From Paenibacillus rigui (GTDB lineage: Bacteria; Bacillota; Bacilli; Paenibacillales; NBRC-103111): 64,000 bases of DNA. The notes under the pieces were generated by a model. That model did no database searches. It was given only the letters and a program-made list of their open reading frames with translations, and was not told where the DNA came from. The stretch lies in NCBI RefSeq assembly GCF_002234615.1, contig NZ_NMQW01000015.1:62001-126000 (forward strand). The letters are read 5' to 3'. This document shows positions 27,525 through 37,000 of the stretch, one piece after another; within the stretch, counting starts at the first letter, position 1, and every line of letters begins with the position of its first letter. A program made the translations under genes and the position numbers.

Positions 27525-28679
27525 TTATTCCTCCTTTGAGTCTGATTTAATAGGAATGAGAATCGATACCTTGGTGCCCACATCTTTGGTCGATTGAATT
27601 TCCATTCGGCCTTCAAGCAGCTCTACACGCTCCCGCATACCGATCAGACCATAATGGCTTCCCTTTTCAATCTTCTTATCAATGTTGTCCACCACAAACC
27701 CGACTCCATTGTCCGTCACGACGATTTTGACCATCTGCTGCTGGTAGGTCAGCTCCAATGTGACATGCGATGCCTGAGCATGCTTCAGCACATTAGAGAA
27801 TGCCTCCTGCACCAGACGGTATATCGCCACTTCCATTCCGGATGGCAGTCTTGCATCCTTACCAACCAGCTCGAACCTTGTATTGATCTTCGTTTTCTCT
27901 TCATAATCTTGAATGAACTTGCGTAAAGCCGGGATAAGACCCAGGTCATCCAAGGCCATAGGCCGAAGGTTGAAAATAATTTTCCGAACCTCTTCAATAC
28001 CTCCCCGGACTTGTCCCTTCAGATCTACCAGCTCTTCTTTTACCGAATTATATGCCTGCTTGGATAGCATTCGCTCTGCAATTTCCGTTCGCAGAACGAC
28101 ATTAGCCATCGTTTGTGCAAGGCCGTCGTGTATTTCCCGGGCAATCCGTTTGCGCTCCTCTTCCTGGGCCAAAATAATTTTCAATCCAAGCAGCTGCCGG
28201 TTTTTAGCGGATTCCAACAAGCGGGTGACCTGATTCAAGTCCCCTGACAAATATTCGAGCACTACGTTGACCTGGGTAACGACGGATTCAGCCCGCTCCA
28301 GCTGCTTGTCCACATTCTTGACACGCTTCTGCAGGTCATCTCTTCTTGTCTTCAGGTAAAGCTCTTTTTCCCGGTACATTGCAAGCTGCGTCTGCATATT
28401 CGTCGCAAGTTCGTAAGCTGAGCGGATGTCTTCTTCCGTAAATCGTTTAAAATCACGGCTCACCTCCGTCAGACGGATGCGCGCCTTCCGATATTCCATT
28501 TCACAATGATCAACCATATCAATGGTCTTCGAGGTTTCTTCAAGTACTTGATGTAGCTCGAAATTTAGAGCATTACGTTCTGACCGAACACTTTCACAGA
28601 TTTCGAAAATCTGGTATTTACTACTCTCCATGACGTCAATCGCATTTTTGATTATGCGGTCTAAGGCATCCCCTTGCAT
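27525..28679 (-). CDS. degS: Two-component sensor histidine kinase DegS
   Basis: DegS is a cytoplasmic kinase that phosphorylates DegU. The 384-residue protein has no membrane helix. Residues 1-170 are a long coiled-coil sensor domain. The HisKA_3 dimer domain has the phospho-His in RKRIAREIHDGLAQTMANV (about residue 187). The ATP-binding part shows the N box LVQEAFSNVLKHAQ, DNGVGF and GLIGMRERVELLEG. These are the DegS/NarX-type features. ATG 28679 follows AGAGGAG. A 12-bp inverted repeat stands in the short leader. Confidence 0.97.
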   Translation of the reverse strand: MQGDALDRIIKNAIDVMESSKYQIFEICESVRSERNALNFELHQVLEETSKTIDMVDHCEMEYRKARIRLTEVSRDFKRFTEEDIRSAYELATNMQTQLAMYREKELYLKTRRDDLQKRVKNVDKQLERAESVVTQVNVVLEYLSGDLNQVTRLLESAKNRQLLGLKIILAQEEERKRIAREIHDGLAQTMANVVLRTEIAERMLSKQAYNSVKEELVDLKGQVRGGIEEVRKIIFNLRPMALDDLGLIPALRKFIQDYEEKTKINTRFELVGKDARLPSGMEVAIYRLVQEAFSNVLKHAQASHVTLELTYQQQMVKIVVTDNGVGFVVDNIDKKIEKGSHYGLIGMRERVELLEGRMEIQSTKDVGTKVSILIPIKSDSKEE

Positions 28680-28712
28680 TCAGTCAGTTCTCCTCTTCAC
28701 TGTTTCCTTGTC

Positions 28713-28751
28713 GGAGTCTGTAACTTAATTGTGATGCCTGTTACAGACTCC
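28713..28751 (-). promoter_or_regulatory. 12-bp inverted repeat in degSU leader
   Basis: GGAGTCTGTAAC and GTTACAGACTCC, separated by 15 bases, begin about 8 bases after the -10 box. The RNA would start with a stable hairpin, or a dimeric protein could bind the DNA as an operator. No T-tract follows, so it is not a terminator. Confidence 0.6.
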
Positions 28752-28758
28752 TAGCAAT

Positions 28759-28786
28759 ATAGTACCATATTTCGCATGGTTTGTAA
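28759..28786 (-). promoter_or_regulatory. Probable degSU promoter
   Basis: TTACAA-N16-TACTAT on the minus strand, about 80 bases upstream of the degS start. Confidence 0.5.
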
Positions 28787-28802
28787 GAGGAGTAAGGAAC
28801 TA

Positions 28803-31430
28803 TTATTGTAGTGTAATTTGCTTGGTTTTCTCGTCCCAGGTCACTTTCCAGCCGAGATTCTCGGACAAAATGCGCAGCGGAACCACAGTTAAGTTGTTCA
28901 TAATCGTCGGCGCTACCTCTGCCGTAACCCTTTGGCCCGTGGCAACCAGCTCAGGACTATCTACCCATAGCTCAATCATTTTGCTGCCGCGAATAACGGT
29001 AACTTTGCGTTCCTTATCATCCCAACGCACTTCTCCACCCAATGCATCCGTTACAAAACGGATTGGAATCAACGTATTGCCACTAACAATCACCGGAGCC
29101 TGTTCGAGCGTCATGCTTTTTCCATTCACCGTTACAGCGGTTTTGTTAATGGTCAAGCCTACTGAATTTTTCGCAGGCGCCGTAACTTGTCCTTTATAGG
29201 TAAACGTAATATCATCGATATCAATTTTCCCTTTAGCTGCGCGCTCGTCCTGACCGATTTCATCGTCTACGACATACACACTTTTCACAGATATCGGGTA
29301 TTTCAAATTTAATCCTGATAGATCGGCCGAAACCAGCTTCCAGCCCTTCCAATTCAAGCTTGGCGCGAGCTCCACATAATAGATTTTACCGCTGTTATCT
29401 TTAATCTCCGTCTTTAAAGCATTCAGGCTTTCGTCACCATTTACCTTCATTTTGATAAATTGAGGTTCACCGTCAATCTGAATGCCTGTATCCATTTGGG
29501 CATAGGCCCACTTCGTCCCGGTCCCTTTGGTAAAGTCATAATTCAATTCAAGATACTTGTTGTTGCTCGCATCCGGTTTAATATATACCGAGGCAGACAC
29601 AGCCTCCGGCTTCGTCGAAGATAGTGTCATGACCGCATAGTTGTCCAAGTCATACCAGACCTTATCCTGTCCTACAGGGATCGTTACCATCGTACTGAAC
29701 CCATCATACCGGGCAATCAATTGTGCCTGCGTAACACCGGTCAAGCTCTGTACCTTCATTAACCCATTCTGCACATCCGCTTTCATCCCCTTAACTTCCC
29801 ATTGAATAAGCTCAGGAGGAACTTCTCTTGTCTTGCCCGAACGCGTTGTTGCAATCACCGGCAGCTTGTACGTTTCGCCTTCTGTTAAAGCAAGATCCTC
29901 CGCATCAATCTTAAGCCCTGCGATTTGGTTTCTGCCCACGACTTCCACTTCAGCCGTCTGACTTCCTTTGCCGGAAGCAGCCGTTACTTTTACCGTTCCT
30001 GTCTTCGTAGGTGTAAACACATTATCCTTAAACGATCCAAAAGCGGGATCTACAGACCATTGGGCCGTTGCCGCTGCTTTTCCTGTATCCACGATTGGAT
30101 TGTAATACTCGTCATAAGCTTTAAAGCTTAAAGCAGCCTGTTCATTTAAAAATAATACGCTAGGCGCTTGAATAACGAGGTCCTTCACCGCACCCTGCGG
30201 AGCCAATGAAAACACCCCAACCCCGTTCACGACTTTTCGCTGAATGCCCGTTTCCGTCGTATTGACCAGTACCGGTGCCGTTTCCCCCAGTGGACGGGCT
30301 ACCATTTGTGTGGAACCGCCCCCATCCAGGTTCAAGCCTTTCCATACACCCACTTTAATCATAAACTGCTGCAATTCCTTCATCGTGAGGCCCTTGCTGT
30401 CTCCTGCATTGTCTGCGGTAATAATGTAGGCTGTTTTCTGATCCTGAGAGTAACCGATAGCGGTTCTGGAACGCGTGCAGCATAGACTGTCCACTTCCCT
30501 GGAAAATTCCGCTGGCTGACCGCCGTCTACCAGTATCGTATGCCCGCCAATCATCATTTTAAAATTTTTCGCATCATATGTTTTACTCGGATCCTGCGGC
30601 AAAATTTGATAGTCATACTTAAGCGGCTCCCCCACTTTCATATGCTGCCGAACAAAATCAGCCGCTTTTCCCGAAGCACGCAATATGTATCCATCCTTTG
30701 GAGCGATCATATCAATAATGCCGTTATCTGCAATTTGCTTCACAATGCCGTTCTGTACCAATACCTCCGTAGGAACCGTCTCACCATCGTTCGAACGGTC
30801 TACCTGTCCCCAAGTGTTGGTATACATGAACATCGCATCAATCATACTGTGTTCTCCGCCTGGCTCGAACCAATAATACGTTTTATTGATCCCTCCCAAG
30901 GCAAACTTAGCCCCGTCCTTCGCTGTAACCGAGCCTTCAAAAGTAAATAAATCTACAATAGGCACATTGTTTTTATCGATCGCAAAGGAATAAAACCCAG
31001 GCAAGTACGGCGGGGTCGCCATAAGCTGCCCATTAGCAATTTCGGGGCCCATTGGAACGCCCTCCGCTTGCGTATTATAGAAGTCGCCATTGACACCGGC
31101 AACCGCCTTGGTCTCTGTCGCCATCCCCAATACGCTTTGCTTCTTCGTGAACTGATTGCCAGTCCCGCTCATGACATCCACTTTTACATAGGGGTTCGTT
31201 AGATCAACCTCTATCACTTTAGCATTTGTCGAAATTTCCTTATTACTTCTCATAGACTTCCAAACATATGATTTGAGAACGGCACCGGACGTCAAAATCT
31301 CCTGGTTCGTTAACGTCACCGTCGGTTCCGCTGCTGCAGCAATATTCGATGTTGGTATAAGAGGCGATAATCCTATCATGGCAGAGATTATAATCGTTGA
31401 AACTTTATGCCAAGCCTTCTGTTTAATCAC
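28803..31430 (-). CDS. Secreted phosphodiester glycosidase (NAGPA-like) with copper-amine-oxidase-like stalk domain
   Basis: An 875-residue exported protein. The signal peptide is residues 1 to about 34 (KVSTIIISAMIGLSPLIPTS, AAAA). The phosphodiester glycosidase domain covers about 90-390 and includes VAGVNGDFYNTQAEGVPMGP and LNLDGGGSTQMV, the core motif of the family that cleaves sugar-phosphodiester links such as those in cell-wall glycans. A middle region of about 390-740 has Ig-like repeats and a beta-sandwich. The C-terminal 120 residues resemble the Cu_amine_oxidN1 fold (LIPIRFVTDALGGEVRWDD and VVPLRILSENLGWKVTWDE), common in Paenibacillus wall proteins. GTG 31430 follows GGGAGA. Substrate is unknown; a cell-wall polymer is plausible. 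Confidence 0.85.
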   Translation of the reverse strand: MIKQKAWHKVSTIIISAMIGLSPLIPTSNIAAAAEPTVTLTNQEILTSGAVLKSYVWKSMRSNKEISTNAKVIEVDLTNPYVKVDVMSGTGNQFTKKQSVLGMATETKAVAGVNGDFYNTQAEGVPMGPEIANGQLMATPPYLPGFYSFAIDKNNVPIVDLFTFEGSVTAKDGAKFALGGINKTYYWFEPGGEHSMIDAMFMYTNTWGQVDRSNDGETVPTEVLVQNGIVKQIADNGIIDMIAPKDGYILRASGKAADFVRQHMKVGEPLKYDYQILPQDPSKTYDAKNFKMMIGGHTILVDGGQPAEFSREVDSLCCTRSRTAIGYSQDQKTAYIITADNAGDSKGLTMKELQQFMIKVGVWKGLNLDGGGSTQMVARPLGETAPVLVNTTETGIQRKVVNGVGVFSLAPQGAVKDLVIQAPSVLFLNEQAALSFKAYDEYYNPIVDTGKAAATAQWSVDPAFGSFKDNVFTPTKTGTVKVTAASGKGSQTAEVEVVGRNQIAGLKIDAEDLALTEGETYKLPVIATTRSGKTREVPPELIQWEVKGMKADVQNGLMKVQSLTGVTQAQLIARYDGFSTMVTIPVGQDKVWYDLDNYAVMTLSSTKPEAVSASVYIKPDASNNKYLELNYDFTKGTGTKWAYAQMDTGIQIDGEPQFIKMKVNGDESLNALKTEIKDNSGKIYYVELAPSLNWKGWKLVSADLSGLNLKYPISVKSVYVVDDEIGQDERAAKGKIDIDDITFTYKGQVTAPAKNSVGLTINKTAVTVNGKSMTLEQAPVIVSGNTLIPIRFVTDALGGEVRWDDKERKVTVIRGSKMIELWVDSPELVATGQRVTAEVAPTIMNNLTVVPLRILSENLGWKVTWDEKTKQITLQ

Positions 31431-31550
31431 GTTGTCTTCTCCCTTCTATTTCCACTCTCCTCTATTATAGACTCCAAATCTTTCATAAAAGTTACGATTC
31501 TATGAAGATAAAAAAACAAGTTTTGACCTGTTCTACGATAAATAGACACA

Positions 31551-31588
31551 AAAAAAACAAACCCGATTCACAAGTGAATCAGGTTTGC
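31551..31588 (-). terminator. Terminator after metK
   Basis: On the minus strand AAACCTGATTCAC pairs with GTGAATCGGGTTT around a two-base loop (with one G-T pair), followed by eight T. Confidence 0.9.
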
Positions 31589-31603
31589 TTATTATTGGAA
31601 GAC

Positions 31604-32809
31604 TTAAGCCAACGCCTCAGCTTTGAGGGCTTCAGCTTTGTCCGTACGCTCCCAAGGAAGATCTACGTCCGTACGACCAAAATGACCGTATGCCGCAGTT
31701 TGTTTGTAAATCGGTCTGCGCAAGTCCAATTGTTTGATGATACCGGCAGGGCGAAGATCAAAGTGTTTGCGGATCAGTTGTACCAACTTCTCTTCTTCTA
31801 CTTTACCTGTGCCAAAAGTATCTACAGCAATCGAAACCGGTTGTGCTACGCCGATAGCGTAAGCCAGCTGCACTTCACAACGATCAGCCAAGCCAGCTGC
31901 AACTACGTTCTTAGCTACGTAACGAGCCGCGTAAGCACCGGATCTGTCAACTTTCGTCGGGTCTTTACCGGAGAACGCGCCACCGCCGTGACGTGCGTAG
32001 CCACCGTAGGTATCTACGATGATTTTACGACCTGTTAAACCTGCGTCACCTTGAGGTCCACCGATAACGAAACGGCCTGTTGGGTTGATGAAGTATTTCG
32101 TATTCTCATCCAGGAATTTCTCAGGAACAATTGGTTTAATAACGTGTTCTTTGATATCCGCTTGGATTTGCTCCAATGTTACTTCTTCCCCGTGCTGAGT
32201 CGATACAACAATCGTATCAACGCGAACAGGTGTATCGCCATCATACTCTACAGTGACTTGAGTTTTACCATCTGGGCGAAGGTATGGCAACGTGCCATTC
32301 TTACGAACCTCAGACAGACGACGAGACAATTGGTGAGAGATTGAAATTGGGAGCGGCATCAACTCAGGTGTTTCATTAACCGCAAAACCAAACATCATCC
32401 CTTGGTCACCCGCACCGATAGCTTCGATTTGCTCATCCGTCATTTGTCCTTCACGTGCTTCCAATGCCTTGTCAACACCCTGAGCAATGTCAGGAGATTG
32501 TTCATTCAAAGAAACCAGCACTGCGCAAGTTTTGGAGTCAAAGCCATACTTGGCACGAGTGTAACCGATATCGTTGATAGTTTGACGAGCAATGGCTTGA
32601 ATGTCCACATATTCGGACTGGCTTGTAATCTCACCAATAACTAAGACTAATCCGGTTGCAACGGATACTTCGCACGCAACACGAGCATTAGGGTCATTTT
32701 TCAAAAATGCATCGAGAACCGCATCGGAAATCTGGTCGCAGATTTTATCCGGGTGTCCTTCCGTAACCGATTCAGATGTAAATAAGCGTCGACCGCGTGG
32801 AATAGACAT
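31604..32809 (-). CDS. metK: S-adenosylmethionine synthetase
   Basis: MetK makes SAM from methionine and ATP in the cytoplasm. The 401-residue protein has the expected ATP/methionine motifs: [13 protein letters not shown] at the N-terminus, [12 protein letters not shown] (about 120) and [16 protein letters not shown] (about 265-280). Start ATG 32809 has AGGAGG 8 bases upstream. The promoter is near consensus. The leader of about 107 bases contains a terminator-like hairpin but no recognisable S-box (SAM-I) riboswitch, unlike metK in many Bacilli. Confidence 0.97.
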   Translation of the reverse strand: MSIPRGRRLFTSESVTEGHPDKICDQISDAVLDAFLKNDPNARVACEVSVATGLVLVIGEITSQSEYVDIQAIARQTINDIGYTRAKYGFDSKTCAVLVSLNEQSPDIAQGVDKALEAREGQMTDEQIEAIGAGDQGMMFGFAVNETPELMPLPISISHQLSRRLSEVRKNGTLPYLRPDGKTQVTVEYDGDTPVRVDTIVVSTQHGEEVTLEQIQADIKEHVIKPIVPEKFLDENTKYFINPTGRFVIGGPQGDAGLTGRKIIVDTYGGYARHGGGAFSGKDPTKVDRSGAYAARYVAKNVVAAGLADRCEVQLAYAIGVAQPVSIAVDTFGTGKVEEEKLVQLIRKHFDLRPAGIIKQLDLRRPIYKQTAAYGHFGRTDVDLPWERTDKAEALKAEALA

Positions 32810-32862
32810 ACTATCGACCTCCTACAAGTAGTATTCATAATCATTTAAAAAAGTACACATAC

Positions 32863-32894
32863 AAAAAATCAACCTTTTCCGAGTGGAAAAGGTT
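32863..32894 (-). terminator. Terminator-like hairpin in metK leader
   Basis: On the minus strand AACCTTTTCC and GGAAAAGGTT pair perfectly around four bases and are followed by GATTTTTTG. It lies downstream of the metK promoter and upstream of the metK ribosome-binding site. It could end the SASP transcript, or act as an attenuator of metK, or both. Confidence 0.7.
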
Positions 32895-32922
32895 ACAATC
32901 GCACACTTTCCGTCATTAAATT

Positions 32923-32951
32923 ATCTTACTGGATTTGTCGAGTACTGTCAA
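32923..32951 (-). promoter_or_regulatory. metK promoter, SigA-type
   Basis: TTGACA-N17-TAAGAT on the minus strand. The start would be near 32916, about 22 bases before the hairpin and 107 before the metK ATG. Confidence 0.75.
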
Positions 32952-32993
32952 TAAATTTGCAATGAGTTCCCAAAAAATTAACATTCGCCCAAA

Positions 32994-33260
32994 TTACAAA
33001 CTAAGCATCATTTCTTCCGCTTTTCTGATCAATCGGCTTGTAATGGCTCCACCCACGGCCCCAGTATCTCTGGAAGCAATATGACCCCAATAATCCTCTT
33101 TGACCGACTGTGCGGGAATCGCACCAAGTTCAGTAGCAAATTCCACGTTCGCATCAGCAAAAGCTTTACCGACAGGAAGACCTAATTCCGCTGCAATTTC
33201 ATACTTCAATACATCCAATGCTTGATGACTCTCCGGCACTACTTTTTTCGATTTAGCCAT
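32994..33260 (-). CDS. Alpha/beta-type small acid-soluble spore protein
   Basis: SASPs coat and protect spore DNA and are degraded on germination. The 88-residue protein has the GPR protease site region in YEIAAELGLPVG and the conserved C-terminal DNA-binding part RDTGAVGGAITSRLIRKAEEMM. ATG 33260 has AGGAGG 8 bases upstream; the longer frame adds only three residues. A CATACTA sequence at 33295..33289 matches the -10 of SigF/SigG promoters (CATWNTA), although the -35 is poor. This supports forespore expression. Confidence 0.93.
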   Translation of the reverse strand: MAKSKKVVPESHQALDVLKYEIAAELGLPVGKAFADANVEFATELGAIPAQSVKEDYWGHIASRDTGAVGGAITSRLIRKAEEMMLSL

Positions 33261-33346
33261 GAAGTGCACCTCCTAGTTGATGTACTTGTAGTATGTCCTG
33301 GCGTGAATCCTAGAACCGTATAAACTGTTGTCAGAATGGGTAAAAT

Positions 33347-33925
33347 TTATGATGTAGCTTTCGTTCCATCCGCATTCATAATCATATAGCTGCCACGCAC
33401 CATCACATAAATCTCGATCTTCGATTTGGGATCAGGCTTAATGCCTCTGCCTTCGCGTGGAACAATAAGCAAATGATTAAGTTCAACCGGTGCACCTGCA
33501 GTAATGTCTTTGCCTATGGTTACATCGGCTAAACCGCTATCGTCGGAACTGAATACGATAACTTTCCCAGTTCGAACGATAATCTCTGAACCTGCACCCC
33601 CGTAAAGGGACTGACCTGGTTCTAACTTAATTATGTTGAGTGTAGAAGAACCTTCGACAGCGGGAACCGCTACTGTAGGTGAGTTTGGTTGATTAGTGGC
33701 AGGAGGAGTTGCACTTCCCGTTGAACCATGACCATTCTGCTGCTTGAACAGCTCGTCTGCTATGTATTTACTGATGTTTTGCTCAAAATAGCTCTTCGTT
33801 ATGACGGGGTCATCGACTGAGCCTGGTTGGACGGCTCCTGGGCCTCCATCCGCTCCAGCTGTGACAATCGTTGCTGCCCATAAAAGTATTCCGGATACGA
33901 CAATTTTCACTCGTTGATTCGACAT
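33347..33925 (-). CDS. Secreted protein of unknown function
   Basis: A 192-residue protein I do not recognise. It starts with a basic N-terminus and one hydrophobic segment (VKIVVSGILLWAATIVTAGA) that is either a signal peptide or an anchor. A Ser/Thr/Pro-rich linker follows at about 65-90 (TGSATPPATNQPNSPTVAV), then a small beta-rich domain with LYGGAGSEIIVRTGKVIVFS and ELNHLLIVPREGRGI. The last part resembles a generic cell-surface binding domain. ATG 33925 follows GAGGTGAAGC. It lies between the S-layer terminator and the SASP gene, transcribed from its own promoter. It is probably a Paenibacillaceae-specific envelope protein. Confidence 0.7.
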   Translation of the reverse strand: MSNQRVKIVVSGILLWAATIVTAGADGGPGAVQPGSVDDPVITKSYFEQNISKYIADELFKQQNGHGSTGSATPPATNQPNSPTVAVPAVEGSSTLNIIKLEPGQSLYGGAGSEIIVRTGKVIVFSSDDSGLADVTIGKDITAGAPVELNHLLIVPREGRGIKPDPKSKIEIYVMVRGSYMIMNADGTKATS

Positions 33926-33978
33926 GCTTCACCTCGGTTTAGAGTTGGATGTCCCTTAAGTATAGCTTTTATAGATAA

Positions 33979-34008
33979 AAAAAAGAAGACCCCGAAGGGT
34001 CCTCTTTT
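33979..34008 (-). terminator. Terminator after S-layer-like gene
   Basis: On the minus strand AAGAGGACCC pairs with GGGTCTTCTT around TTCG, followed by a T-rich tract. The stable UUCG loop and closeness (8 bases) to the stop fit a highly expressed gene. Confidence 0.92.
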
Positions 34009-34016
34009 AATGAAGA

Positions 34017-37000
34017 TTAATTAGATACTGTTACACCGAATGCTGCAGTTACACCGCTTGGTGCAATTACGTTAACAGTGAAACCAGTGATTGTTGTACT
34101 GTTGAATGTGATTTGACCTGTTTGGTTATTGATGGATACGCCGCTTGCATCGCCACCAGTTACATCAGAGATGTAGAAGTTCAGGTTCAACACATCATTA
34201 GTATTTTGACTTCCAGTAACGCCATTAGCTTTAATCAAGAATTGGTCAGCAGCATTCAGCTCTTCGTTAGGAGCTCCTGGAGTAAACTCAGATACTACTT
34301 CATCACCGAATTGATCTTTTACAGTAATTTTCTCTGCAAGCTCTTTAGACCAGAGGTACAGATTAGTGTTACCATTAATCGTTGCGCGATCAACAGTTTT
34401 ATCTGTTTTACGTAGTGCAATGCTTGCTACTGCAGGACCTTCGTTTTTAGTTGTTACATCAATAGTTTTGGACTCTTGGTCACCTTTAGCATTTCTGAAC
34501 AATACGCTGATTTTTGCAGTACCAGCTTCCAGACCTGCAACAAAGTTGCCAGCAGAAGTAGGAATATTTGCAACTAATGGATTGTTAGAAGTTACGGAAA
34601 TAATCGAGTTAGCTTTTCCAGTAGTAGCATTGTAGAAGCCGGATGGTACTGCAACTTCTTCACCGTTAACCTTCTTAGCTCTCAGTTTAACTTCTTTTGT
34701 AAGTTTTTTGTAATTATTGTACAGGTAAGTAGAACCTGTTACGCCTTGTGCTGCGCCTTTATTGTTTACATCGTAGTAGTCGTCAGCAGCAAGAATTGTG
34801 TTATTTACACCTTTATCCAAGTAAGCTTCATAAGTCAACTTGTTCTCGGATTTATTAGGATCGATACGTTCAATCGTTGTCGACAATGTATCAAGTTCAA
34901 TTTCTTTACCTGCATTGCTGCCTTTTTTAGGAACTTTGATAAGTGTTGCTTTCAATGTCCATGTTCCTGTAGGCGAGTTAGCTGTAGAATAGAATTTGAA
35001 AGACTTGTCAAAGAAATTGTCCCACGGATCCAAAGTGGTATCTTTAACCGCAGCAGCAGTTAAGAGTGGGAAATCCGCTGAATAGGTATTTCCAGAAACT
35101 GTAGACAACTTAACTTTACGATTATTCGCATCGGACTTTTCTTTAGATGCCAAGTACACATCCTCACCAGTACCAGCAGTAGAAGTAGCAGTACCTGTAT
35201 AAGTCAATCTTACTTTATAATCATTTTCAGAATCAGTAGAATATTTCATCTCTGTTCCGTTTTGATCGTAGATTTTGTACTTCACTTCAGTATCTGTTCC
35301 ACCAACAATATATTTCTTAGGTGTTGCAGAGAACTTAATGGAATCCGCTTCGCGAGGGTCGCTTACAGAGATGTTCAATGTAGTGCTAACTTCTCTGTGA
35401 TCTTCCAAGGATACAGTGATAGATTGAGTACCTTTTCTATCAACGCTGGAAACTACAAGATAGCCTTTGTAAGCACCAGTTGTTGCGATTTCAGCGTTTT
35501 TGTTTCCGTTTTTGCCCAAAGTAAGACCACTAGTGGAACGGATATCAAACTTGCTGTCTTTACCACCATCAGCGTATGCTGTTACGATATCGTCTGCATC
35601 CAGCAATTCACCTTTGGAGTCTTTTGCGATCAAAGGAATGTAGAACTTTTTATCCACATCTTCGTCACCAGTAAGCTGATCACCTTCTGCCAATGTATAG
35701 TTATAAGAACCAAACTCTACAGTTGCAGGGATTTTGGAAGCCTTAACTTTTACTGTTTTGCTAGCGGAGTTACCACCACGAGCATATACAGTGATTGTGA
35801 TTTCTTTTTCTTCGTTGTTTGTGGAACGAATTTGCATGTCAGCTGCAGTATCACCAACAACATCATCAACAAAAGGATCGTTTGGTCTGTCACCAGTACC
35901 AGGACCTTCTTCAAGATCGTTGTCCGAGAAGTTAACAGAAACATCATCATTCAATACGTTTTTGTCTTCTACACGGAAGCCGTATTGGTCATATGCTTTA
36001 ACATCCAAGTAGTTATTAGTGCTATTAGCTTCAATTGCATCAATCTTAACACCAGCAGCGTTAAGCAGATCGCCAACCTCTACTTTAGAAACGAGGGACT
36101 CATCACCAACAGTGAAGATTTTATTAACTTGAACGCCACTGTCTTGGTGCATGATACTGATAGAAATTCTGTCATTTCTTTCAGTACCTTCTTCTTCAGT
36201 CAGGTTGATCGCTTGCTCACCCGCGATGTTAGAGAAAGTACCACCATTTACACGAATATCAAAGTTACTTGCATTCAAGTTGGTTTTTACACCATATTGG
36301 TTAGTAGCTTTGAAATCGATGCGAACTTTTTGAATCAATTTATCATTTTTGTCTCTTGTCAACGGAATTGTATCCGAAGCAGTCAAGAAATCAATTTTAG
36401 TGATTTTCTCAGGTGTTGTTGTTACAGAAGCAGTTTTTGCAGCACTATCAATGTTGTCCACGCCACTGATTGTAACATCAAATTTGTTATCTTGGAACTT
36501 AGACTCAAAAGTCAACGTAGCAGTAGTTTTATCGTCGCTCCACTTAGTGGTGTAGCCGGAAGTTACCGCGTTGCCGTCTCTCTTAACTTCAATTTTCAAA
36601 GCCTTAGCCGCTTCTTCGGAAAGAGCGCCATTCAATTGAAGAGTCAATACGTTTGCATCAGTAGCTTTCAAAGATGCGATAGCGTATTTACCATTGAATG
36701 CAGGCCCTTTGTATTGTTGTTTAGCTTCGTAAGATCCAAGAACCAACAGATCACGAGTAGCTGCGGAAGTACCACCAAAAGTACCGTCAGTACCGCTGGA
36801 CAACAATTTCAATTGAAGTGCCAAAGCAACGTAACCTTTAGCCCAGTCGGAAACTGTTTTGTCGCTTACGCCTGGAGTTGCTTTACCTTCAGCATCTTTA
36901 TTCAATCCACGGATCAAGAAAGTTGCCAATTGTTCTTTAGTTACTTCACCAGCTGGGTTGAACTCACCAGGAGCATAACCATCAGTGATGCCTGCTTTTT

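Noticed and set aside
32810-32994. S-box (SAM-I) riboswitch in the metK leader
   Set aside because: None of its conserved starting helix or core was found, and the space between promoter and terminator-like hairpin is too short.
33289-33295. SigG promoter of the SASP gene as a separate feature
   Set aside because: The CATACTA -10 fits, but no acceptable -35 lies at 17-18 bases; mentioned in the gene entry only.
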